Source: Bradyrhizobium lablabi
Lineage (GTDB): Bacteria > Pseudomonadota > Alphaproteobacteria > Rhizobiales > Xanthobacteraceae
Assembly: GCF_900141755.1 (NCBI RefSeq)
Contig: NZ_LT670844.1
Span: 1,674,001-1,738,000 of the forward strand
Length of the DNA: 64,000 nucleotides
Reading direction: 5' to 3'
Position numbers and translations under genes: made by a program. This document shows, piece by piece, positions 36,063 to 42,679 of the stretch (position 1 is the first letter of the stretch; each line of letters begins with the position of its first letter). Below the pieces are notes generated by a model, which worked only from the letters and a program-made list of their open reading frames with translations, did no database searches and was not told the DNA's origin.

Positions 36063-36998
36063 CTATCCGATGTCGAAGGCGTTGGCGGCGAGATGCGAAA
36101 GATGGGCGTGCCAGTGCTGCGCGATCTGCAGCCGCGTCGGCACCCAGACCCGCTCATGCTTCATGATGTAGTCGAGAAACCGCATCAGCGATGCCGCGCG
36201 GCCGGGACGGCCGACCACGCGGCAATGCAGCCCGACCGACATCATCTTTGGTGACGTCTCGCCTTCGGCATAGAGCACGTCAAAACTGTCCTTGAGATAA
36301 GTGAAGAACTGATCGCCGCCGCCAAACCCCTGCGCATTGACAAAGCGCATGTCGTTGGCATCGAGGCTATAGGGGATGATCAGATGCGGCCCGGCCGGTC
36401 CCTTGATCCAGTACGGCAGATCGTCGGCATAGGAGTCGCAGGAATAGAGGAAGCCGCCGGCCTCCATCACCAGCCGCACCGTGTTGATCGAGGTACGCCC
36501 GGTGTACCAGCCGAGCGGATGCTGTCCGGTGACCTCGGTGTGGACACGGATCGCGTCCGCGATCTCCGCGCGCTCCTCCGCTTCCGACATGTCCTTGTGC
36601 TCGACCCATCGGAGGCTGTGGCTGGCAATATCCCAGCCGGCCTCTTTCATGGCGGCGACAATTAACGGATTTCGTTTCAGCGCGTTGGCGACGCCGAATA
36701 CGGTGGTCGGCAGCTTGCGCTCGGTAAAGATCCGCCACAGCCGCCAGAAGCCGGCGCGCGAGCCATATTCGAACATGGATTCGATATTGGCGTGGCGCTG
36801 CCCGGGCCAGGGCTGCGCGCCCAGCACGTCCGACAAAAACGCCTCCGACGCACGGTCGCCGTGCAAAATGTTGTTCTCGCCGCCCTCTTCGAAATTGACC
36901 ACGAACTGCACAGCGACGCGCGCATTGCCCGGCCAGCGCGGATCGGGCGGGTTGCGCCCGTAGCCATGGAGGTCGCGGGGATATCGGGCGTCCGCCAC
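36063..36998 (-). CDS. puuE: Allantoinase, PuuE type (polysaccharide deacetylase fold)
   Basis: Opens (S)-allantoin to allantoate without the binuclear metal site of classical allantoinases; 311 residues, as usual for PuuE. Typical motifs are PRDLHGYGRNPPDPRWPG at the start, VVNFEEGGENN near 35, NIESMFEYGSRAGFWR near 72, HSLRWVEH near 127 and the later TGRTSINT. The start is GTG at 36998, directly after the TAA of the DUF3830 gene. It makes the substrate for allantoate amidohydrolase (14863-16143). Confidence 0.95.
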   Translation of the reverse strand: MADARYPRDLHGYGRNPPDPRWPGNARVAVQFVVNFEEGGENNILHGDRASEAFLSDVLGAQPWPGQRHANIESMFEYGSRAGFWRLWRIFTERKLPTTVFGVANALKRNPLIVAAMKEAGWDIASHSLRWVEHKDMSEAEERAEIADAIRVHTEVTGQHPLGWYTGRTSINTVRLVMEAGGFLYSCDSYADDLPYWIKGPAGPHLIIPYSLDANDMRFVNAQGFGGGDQFFTYLKDSFDVLYAEGETSPKMMSVGLHCRVVGRPGRAASLMRFLDYIMKHERVWVPTRLQIAQHWHAHLSHLAANAFDIG

Positions 36999-37412
36999 TT
37001 AGACTTCCTCGAACCTGATCTTCTGCGCGCCTTTCCAGAGCACGGTCTTGCCGAACGTCGCCAAATTCTCCAGGCCCGAGGTTAGCGTAACAAAATGATT
37101 GCCGGCGAGCTGGCCCATCTTGCTCGCGAAATGCACGCCGCCATAGGCCAGCAGAATCTCGGTCTCGCTGATGCCGCCGGGATAGAGGATGATCTGGCCC
37201 GGCGCGGGATAGCTGGTGTGGTTCTCGTAAGTGACGCCGAAATCGAGATCGCCGAGCGGCATCCAGACGCCCTCGCCGCTCCAGCGCACATGGATGGCCT
37301 GGCTCTCGAACGGCATCGCCTTGCGAAAGGCGGCGACGGTTTTTGGCGCCAGTTGTTCTTCGAAACGGGCCTGGAAAACGAAGTCGCCGGCGTGGACGAT
37401 GAGTTGGCTCAT
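36999..37412 (-). CDS. DUF3830 protein (cyclophilin-like fold)
   Basis: Cytoplasmic protein of 137 residues in the DUF3830 family, which is predicted to have a cyclophilin-like beta-barrel. No enzymatic role is established to my knowledge. Visible features are FVFQARFEEQLAPKTVAAF near the start and ENHTSYPAPGQIILYPGG in the middle, the latter typical of the family. It is the first gene of the operon with puuE and uraD-uraH and has its own sigma-54 promoter, so it should act on a ureide intermediate or protect one. Allantoin racemisation, ureidoglycine handling or a chaperone role are open options. Confidence 0.8.
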   Translation of the reverse strand: MSQLIVHAGDFVFQARFEEQLAPKTVAAFRKAMPFESQAIHVRWSGEGVWMPLGDLDFGVTYENHTSYPAPGQIILYPGGISETEILLAYGGVHFASKMGQLAGNHFVTLTSGLENLATFGKTVLWKGAQKIRFEEV

Positions 37413-37476
37413 TTAGGAATACTCGTGATGGCTGTAGGAACTTGGGCCGAAACAGATTGCAGCCGAAGGCCGAAGA

Positions 37477-37493
37477 AGCAAGGAACATTCCAG
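37477..37493 (-). promoter_or_regulatory. Sigma-54 promoter of the DUF3830-puuE-uraDH operon
   Basis: CTGGAATGTTCCTTGCT on the minus strand fits YTGGCAYGNNNNTTGCW with one mismatch (TGGAAT for TGGCAT) and exact spacing. Transcription would begin near 37466, about 54 bases before the ATG at 37412. Confidence 0.6.
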
Positions 37494-37524
37494 CCGGGAG
37501 CCGGGCTTTAGAAACTCTTACCGC

Positions 37525-37818
37525 CTATTGGTCCGGCCGCTTTCTTTCATAGGACCAGCCAAAAATACCGCTGCGCTGCACCTCCGGTTCCGGGGGCGGC
37601 GCGGGCGCGACTTCGGCCTGCGGCGGCGGAGGCGGTGGGGTCGGCAAGGTCTCGCACTTCATCGAATAGACCAGCTTGCCGTCTTCGGTGCGGCCGATTG
37701 GCGCACAATTGTCGACCCGCGCGGTCGCGCCCTTGGGCACCAATTTGGTTTGCGCCAACACGGGCGATACGATCACGGGCGATGCGATCAGGAGAATTGT
37801 AAATACCAGCTTCTTCAT
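37525..37818 (-). CDS. Small exported proline-rich protein, unknown function
   Basis: A 97-residue protein with a Sec signal (MKKLVFTILLIAS, cleavage near VLAQ). The mature part has two cysteines (in VDNCAPIGR and MKCETLPT) and a Pro-rich stretch with a run of seven prolines, then ends in FGWSYERKRPDQ. The frame is open far upstream, but the signal peptide fixes the start. Not related to the purine genes by sequence; periplasmic or envelope-located by inference. Confidence 0.65.
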   Translation of the reverse strand: MKKLVFTILLIASPVIVSPVLAQTKLVPKGATARVDNCAPIGRTEDGKLVYSMKCETLPTPPPPPPQAEVAPAPPPEPEVQRSGIFGWSYERKRPDQ

Positions 37819-38070
37819 CGGTTTTCTCGGAGGGCGCGGCGGCCGTCGGACGGGTTTAGGGAAATCTATCATAGTTGGGAAGCCGCCGAACCCGTCGCCT
37901 GCCGAATATTTGATCCAAAGACTTCGCTGACCAACAAATTGGCTCCCCGTTTCGTGATGGTCGGGCCCGTAATAATCAGCGTGACGCATCGTTATGTCGG
38001 AAGCGAAGGCGCCAGCCCGCGAGACGATTTTTGTCTCGTGAGTTGAGCGTCTGCACAAGGGAGATTTAAA

Positions 38071-38325
38071 ATGCAAAAGACCATCCTGACCATTCTCGCT
38101 TCCAGCCTGCTTGCGGCCTCGACCGTCCAGATCGCCGCGGCCGCGGAGCATCACCGGAGCCACAAGCTCTACCGCACGCATGCGCCGATCAGCGAAGAAA
38201 TCCGCAACAGCAACGCCTATTATGCGCCGGATTATTACGCTCCGTCGTCCCGCTGGCCGCAGCCCGATTGGTCTGACTATTCGCGCTACCAGAACGGCGC
38301 GGAGTCGGCCCCGGCTGGGCACTAA
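38071..38325 (+). CDS. Small exported protein, unknown function
   Basis: An 84-residue protein with a clear signal peptide (MQKTILTILASSLLAAS, cleavage near IAAAAE) and a mature part rich in His, Tyr, Asn and Pro (for example NAYYAPDYYAPSSRWPQPDW). AGGGAGA lies eight bases before the ATG. Such Tyr/Pro-rich short exported proteins are common in Bradyrhizobium with no known role. Confidence 0.7.
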   Translation: MQKTILTILASSLLAASTVQIAAAAEHHRSHKLYRTHAPISEEIRNSNAYYAPDYYAPSSRWPQPDWSDYSRYQNGAESAPAGH

Positions 38326-38385
38326 GCGTACCGGTTGAAAAAAGAAGTCGGACGGAAGGTAGGGCGTCCATCGCCTCACTAACGA

Positions 38386-38526
38386 CCGTCATACCCCGCG
38401 CATGCGGGGTATCCAGTACGCCGCGGCTTTTCGGATCTTTCACTGGCGTCTCTGGAATACTGGATCGCCCGCTGGAGCCTGTCATCGGGCGGCGCGTTGC
38501 GCCGACCCGGTGGCGGGCGATGACGG
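38386..38526. repeat. Palindromic intergenic repeat (BOX/MITE-like)
   Basis: The element has short terminal inverted repeats (CCGTCAT at 38386-38392, ATGACGG at 38520-38526) and an internal perfect hairpin ATACCCCGC-GCAT-GCGGGGTAT (38391-38412). This is the look of a dispersed Bradyrhizobium repeat; copy number cannot be judged here. Confidence 0.6.
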
Positions 38527-38633
38527 CGGAGGGTGAGGCGGCGGTTTCAAACTTCAAGCAGCCGCGCCTTCGCGATCTCGCCGCATGTTTTGCGCGAGTC
38601 TTGCAAGAACCTTCTGCCCTCGGAGATCAGAGG

Positions 38634-38741
38634 GCGCAGGGAATGCCGGGCGCTCGATGCGCCCGCAGCCGCGCGTGTAGTGTAGTAAACACGCGCGTTA
38701 GTCACCACGGTCACACCGGAACAACCCGGCATTCCCCGCGC
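38634..38741. repeat. Long structured non-coding element
   Basis: The arms GCGCAGGGAATGCCGGG (38634-38650) and CCCGGCATTCCCCGCGC (38725-38741) pair over 17 bases with one mismatch. Inside lies a perfect nine-base hairpin CGCGCGTGT/ACACGCGCG (38670-38678, 38689-38697). No reading frame in 38326-39182 looks coding. From memory the surrounding sequence (to about 38990) recurs in Bradyrhizobium genomes, so it is either a dispersed repeat or a structured RNA. Confidence 0.5.
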
Positions 38742-39182
38742 AATGGTTTTAACGGTTGCTTCGTGCTCTCCCCGGTGACCGGGCTCTTTTGCCACCGTCA
38801 TCGGCGGAGACAACTCCGCCAACTTGACACCAGCGTCGGGGTGTCAGGACCACACGACTTCGCCGTCCGCTTGAGCGCTGTTCGTCAATAGCGCCACCGC
38901 GTCCACCGCATCCCGCCCAACGTTCGTGACGATCGCGAAACGCCCCTCTGTGTGGGACGGGATGGCGGGGGATATAGAGGTGATTTGGGCAAATCACGAA
39001 GCGGTATATTTTTGCGAACGGGACTGGACGACCCAAATCAGCTTGATCCGGCTCAAGAAATTGGCGTTTTCGCGCAGAGGCCGGCCCGTAGCCTGGGTCG
39101 GCGCGAAGCGCCGCCCCGTTGGCTCCGTCCAGGCTACAACTGAGCCGCTACCAAATCAGAAAAGTTCAGTTGGAGGTTCGCC

Positions 39183-39629
39183 ATGCTCAAGCTTCCACCG
39201 CCCGTCTGGGCTTTAGCGTATGTCCTGCTCGCCGCCGCAATCAGCGGGTGGCTCGGCTGGCCCGAATTCCCCGGCCTGCCGATTGCGCCGCTCGGTATCG
39301 CGCTGATAGCGGCCGGTTTTGTTCCGCCGGTTTGGGCATTGGTTCTGTTCCGTCGTGCGGACACCGAAATTGAACCGACCTCACCTACCAATCGCGCTTT
39401 GGTTACCAGCGGTCCTTACCGATTTACCCGCAACCCAATGTACCTCGGACTGGTGACCCTCACCCTCGGCATTGCGGTGTGGGTCGGCGCCTGGCCGATG
39501 CTGATCGCGCCGTTGGCGGTGTTCGCGACCGCCAATTGGGTCCACATCCCCTTCGAGGAAGCCAAGATGCGCCGCCAGTTCGGCGCGGCGTATGATGATT
39601 ATGTCGCGCGCGTGCGGCGGTGGGTGTGA
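39183..39629 (+). CDS. Isoprenylcysteine/phospholipid methyltransferase-like membrane protein
   Basis: Inner-membrane protein of 148 residues with three to four hydrophobic segments and the S-adenosylmethionine-binding signature of the ICMT/PEMT superfamily: SGPYRFTRNPMYLGLV near residue 77 and EEAKMRRQFGAAYDDYVARVRRW at the C-terminus. It probably methylates a small or lipid substrate; which one cannot be told. GGAGG lies just before the ATG. It stands alone, flanked by repeats. Confidence 0.82.
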   Translation: MLKLPPPVWALAYVLLAAAISGWLGWPEFPGLPIAPLGIALIAAGFVPPVWALVLFRRADTEIEPTSPTNRALVTSGPYRFTRNPMYLGLVTLTLGIAVWVGAWPMLIAPLAVFATANWVHIPFEEAKMRRQFGAAYDDYVARVRRWV

Positions 39630-39671
39630 GGGGCCTGTGCCGTTATCCGCTTGGCGCCGAGCATCATAGTT

Positions 39672-39763
39672 CGTCATGCCCGGGCTTGTCCCGGGCATCC
39701 ACGTCTTGCCGATATCACCGCAAGAAAGACGTGGATGGCCGGGACAAGCCCGGCCATGACGAG
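39672..39763. repeat. Long inverted repeat
   Basis: Two arms of 37 bases (39672-39708 and 39727-39763) pair almost fully around an 18-base loop; the arms start TCGTCATGCCCGGGC and end GCCATGACGA. It lies between the methyltransferase stop and the stop of the convergent peptidase gene and could end transcription on both sides. The sequence is of a repeat type common in Bradyrhizobium gaps. Confidence 0.65.
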
Positions 39764-39783
39764 GAAGTGAGTTGGAAAATGTG

Positions 39784-41226
39784 CTACCCCCCGCCGGACA
39801 ACATCTTCACCAGCCGATAAAGATAATCCTCGCCCTGGTAGAACGATTTTATCATGACCCGCTCGTCCTTGCCGTGGGCGCGGATGTCGTGGATATCGTT
39901 GGCGAGGCCGGAGTGGCCGTAGGTCGGAATGCCAGCGTTGCGCAGATAGCTGCCGTCGGTGGCGCCGGCGCTCATGATCGGAAGCACGACCGCGCCGGGC
40001 CAGAACTCCTGCGTCAGTTTCTCGATCGATCCCATGATCTCCTCATGCAGCGCCGACGGCGCGCTGATGACCGGCTGATCGAGTTGGGTCACCGTGATCT
40101 GATCGTCGTCGAGCACCTTCTCCAGCGTCGCTTTGACTTCATCGACGGGCTCGCCGGGCATGATCCGGCAATTGACTTTGGCGCTCGCAAGCTGCGGCAA
40201 CGCGTTCACCGCGTGGCCGCCCGACAGCATGGTCGCGACGCAGGTGGTGCGCAGTTGCGCGTTATAGACCGGATTGGCGGCGAGCCGGACGAACGACATC
40301 GCGGCCGGATCGGGTTTATCCGACAAAACCGTGCGCATGTCGGCCGCGGTCTGTTCGCCCTCGAATTGCGCTGTGCGATCGAAGTAAGCGCGCGTGGTGT
40401 CGTTGAGTTTTAGCGGAAAGCTGAATTTGGAGAGGCGCACCAGGCCCTCCGCGAGGTGATAGATGGCGTTGTCCCTGCTAGGGACCGAGCTGTGGCCGCC
40501 TTTGTTCTTGACGTCGAGCTGATAGCTCAGGGAGACTTTCTCGCTGGTCTGCACGCTGTTCCGGATCGGCGTGCCGTTCTTCAGCCCGACCCCGCCGCCC
40601 TCGTTGAGTGCGAATTCGGCATCGATCAGGTCGCGATGATTGTTGAGCAGCCACTGGATGCCCAGCGCATCGCGGTCGAGGATTTCTTCGTCGGTCTCGA
40701 GTGCGACGATGATGTCGCGGTCGGGCTTGTAGCCTTCCTGCTTGTAGCGAATGAGATTGGTGATGAAGGCCGCCGCCATGTATTTGTCGTCGCCGCTGCC
40801 GCGCGCGTAGTAATAGCCGTCCTGCTCGGTCATTTTGAACGGATCGACCGACCAGTCCTCGCGGTTGGCCGGCACGACGTCGAGATGGGCCAAAAGGAGA
40901 ATCGGTTTGCGCGCGCCGGTGCCGCGCAAGCGCGCGACCAGATTGCCCTTGCGCGGCGCCGGCTGGAACACGTGGATGTCGGCATCCGCCAACCCCGCGG
41001 CCCGCAGCCGCGCCCCCATCGCTTCGGCGGCACGCAAGGTGTCGCCGGTCGCGGTCACGGTGTTGATTTCGACCAGCTCCTTGTAGATGTCATGGGCAAG
41101 CTGCTGTTGCGGATTCAGTGCTTCGGCGGCGGCGAGGCCCGGCAGCATCGCGACCAAGGCCGCCAACGGCCAAATCCAGGAGCGCTTCCGCGACGTGAGG
41201 CCTTCCCGCCAAATCTCTCTCAGCAT
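39784..41226 (-). CDS. Exported M20-family metallopeptidase
   Basis: A 480-residue zinc peptidase of the M20 (carboxypeptidase/dipeptidase) family with an N-terminal signal (basic start, then WPLAALVAMLPGLAAAE). Metal-site motifs are LLAHLDVVPANREDW near residue 110, YARGSGDDKYM near 140, ETDEEILDRDALG near 177 and MSAGATDGSYLRNAGIP near 425. The Gly/His dimer motif NKGGHSSVPS is near 240. GGAGAACAG precedes the ATG. It probably cleaves short peptides or N-acyl amino acids in the periplasm. It is the last gene of a run of four exported-protein genes on the minus strand. Confidence 0.88.
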   Translation of the reverse strand: MLREIWREGLTSRKRSWIWPLAALVAMLPGLAAAEALNPQQQLAHDIYKELVEINTVTATGDTLRAAEAMGARLRAAGLADADIHVFQPAPRKGNLVARLRGTGARKPILLLAHLDVVPANREDWSVDPFKMTEQDGYYYARGSGDDKYMAAAFITNLIRYKQEGYKPDRDIIVALETDEEILDRDALGIQWLLNNHRDLIDAEFALNEGGGVGLKNGTPIRNSVQTSEKVSLSYQLDVKNKGGHSSVPSRDNAIYHLAEGLVRLSKFSFPLKLNDTTRAYFDRTAQFEGEQTAADMRTVLSDKPDPAAMSFVRLAANPVYNAQLRTTCVATMLSGGHAVNALPQLASAKVNCRIMPGEPVDEVKATLEKVLDDDQITVTQLDQPVISAPSALHEEIMGSIEKLTQEFWPGAVVLPIMSAGATDGSYLRNAGIPTYGHSGLANDIHDIRAHGKDERVMIKSFYQGEDYLYRLVKMLSGGG

Positions 41227-41351
41227 CTCTGTTCTCCAAATAATGCGTCAATCTGTATCAATTCAGACAGGTAATCCGTTCGCTGGCAAGATGCCGGACC
41301 GAACAGTTACGCGCGCCAGCTATTCTCAGGAGGCGCGATTTAATCATTAGC

Positions 41352-41480
41352 CGTCGTCGTCCCGGCGAACGCCGGGACCCATGACCACCGGCGTTTGTTG
41401 TTACGAAAGCCGTCGCCCTTCAGCGCCTCAGCCGACAGGCCGCGGCGTATGGGTCCCGGTTCAAGGCCGGGACGACGACG
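41352..41480. repeat. Long inverted repeat
   Basis: Arms of 32 bases at 41352-41383 (starts CGTCGTCGTCCCGGCG) and 41449-41480 (ends GCCGGGACGACGACG) are near-complementary, with a 65-base centre. It fills most of the gap between the peptidase and RidA genes. A common Bradyrhizobium repeat type, from memory. Confidence 0.6.
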
Positions 41481-41482
41481 TG

Positions 41483-41971
41483 CTATTTGGCGGCGACGAC
41501 TTCGATTTCGACCAGGAAACCGGGATTGGCGAGCGCCGCGACGCCGACCACGGACCGTGCCGGCAGATTGGGCTGGCTGCCGCCGAAGAATTGCGTGTAG
41601 CCTTCCATGAAGGCTTTAAAATCCATCGGCGCGCGGGTGTCGTGCACGAGGAAGACCTGCATCTTGACCACGTCGCCCATGCCGAGCCCGAGGCCTTCGA
41701 GAATCCCTTTGATCTTGGTGAGAGCGCCGACCGTCTGGGTCTTGGTGTCGCCATAGGCCTGCGGGGTGTTCGGCTCGGCATCTTTGCTGACGACCGGCGG
41801 CACCTGGCCGCTGATGTAGTAGGTGGTTGCATCGCCGGTGACCTTGACCGCCTGGGCGATCGGGAAGCTGGAATTTGGTATCGGATATCGCACGACTTCC
41901 GCGGCGCAGGGATTTGCGATGAGGGCGATTGCGAAAAATGCGCCGAGCGAAAATAGCGTTGCGGGTTTCAT
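41483..41971 (-). CDS. Exported RidA-family (imine deaminase-like) protein
   Basis: A 162-residue protein with a signal peptide (MKPATLFSLGAFFAIALIA, cleavage near PCAAE) followed by a complete RidA/YjgF domain. The active Arg of RidA is present as R139 in LPARSVVGVAAL, and the C-terminal VEIEVVAAK is the family end. RidA proteins hydrolyse reactive imines or enamines to ketones and ammonia. Most act in the cytoplasm; export is less usual. The ATG at 41971 has GGAG eight bases upstream. Upstream on the same strand are a cytochrome c and a flavin amine oxidase, an enzyme type that releases imines. A 270-base gap with repeats separates it from them. Confidence 0.85.
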   Translation of the reverse strand: MKPATLFSLGAFFAIALIANPCAAEVVRYPIPNSSFPIAQAVKVTGDATTYYISGQVPPVVSKDAEPNTPQAYGDTKTQTVGALTKIKGILEGLGLGMGDVVKMQVFLVHDTRAPMDFKAFMEGYTQFFGGSQPNLPARSVVGVAALANPGFLVEIEVVAAK

Positions 41972-42034
41972 GTCTGTCTCCATGCGTCGGATCATTCATA
42001 GGCTAACGTTAACGCGGCGGCGGTGCAGTTTTCT

Positions 42035-42240
42035 CCCTCTCCCCGCCCTTTCGCGGGGAGAGGGCATAGGCGGCCTACGGCCGCCGTTCTTGATAGAAGA
42101 ACACCGATGCGCAGCATCGGCTATGGTGAGGGGCTGCCTCCGCGAATGCTGAAGCACAAATTATGCGGTGACTCCCCCTCACCCGGATCGCATCTGCGAT
42201 GCGATCCGACCTCTCCCCGCAAGCGGGGCGAGGTAAGAGC
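42035..42240. repeat. Repeat-rich gap with hairpins
   Basis: The gap between the RidA and cytochrome c genes holds a perfect 12-base hairpin (CCCTCTCCCCGC at 42035-42046 with 42053-42064) and related CCCCGCAAGCGGGG stems near 42214-42230. They look like dispersed palindromes. No T-run follows on the minus strand, so a classical terminator is unlikely. Confidence 0.45.
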
Positions 42241-42241
42241 G

Positions 42242-42679
42242 TTACCGCCGAGCGGTCCTGACGTCTTCAGCCGTCACCGCATCCGAAAAATTATTGCCGA
42301 AATGCGTCCGCACATAGTTCACCACCGCGGCGACCTGGTCGTCGCTCAGCATCGCACCGAATCGCGGCATGCCGCGCTGGCCGTTGACGACGACGGTGAC
42401 GGGATAACCGCCGGCCTCGAGATTGCTGTTGCCTGCGAGCGAGGGATAGGTTCCGGCGCCGGTTGCGCCCTTGGCGTCGGGCATGTGGCAGCCTTGGCAG
42501 ACATTGGCGAATAATTCCTCGCCGGTCATTTCGGCAAACCTGAAACCCGTGCTCAGTGCGGGCCTGGAGGCCGAGGGCCCGGTATCCTGCGCGTAGGCCA
42601 TGAACGACAGTAGCGCGAGCGCCGCGGGTACCGCGATGGAGAGGGCGTTTCGAGGATTGTCGCTTTCCTGGATCATCAC
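42242..42679 (-). CDS. Exported class I cytochrome c
   Basis: A 145-residue periplasmic c-type cytochrome. A signal segment (NALSIAVPAALALLSF, cleavage near AYAQ) is followed by the haem site CQGCH (C61, C64, H65) and a likely Met ligand in RGMPRFGAML (near 104). The start overlaps the stop of the amine oxidase gene by four bases, so the two are made together. This placement strongly suggests the cytochrome takes electrons from that flavoenzyme, as CycN does for NicA2 in nicotine-degrading Pseudomonas. Confidence 0.9.
   Translation of the reverse strand: MMIQESDNPRNALSIAVPAALALLSFMAYAQDTGPSASRPALSTGFRFAEMTGEELFANVCQGCHMPDAKGATGAGTYPSLAGNSNLEAGGYPVTVVVNGQRGMPRFGAMLSDDQVAAVVNYVRTHFGNNFSDAVTAEDVRTARR

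Noticed and set aside
38386..38741. tRNA or rRNA gene
   Set aside because: The hairpins do not form a cloverleaf, and no TTCGA-type T-loop or acceptor end is visible.
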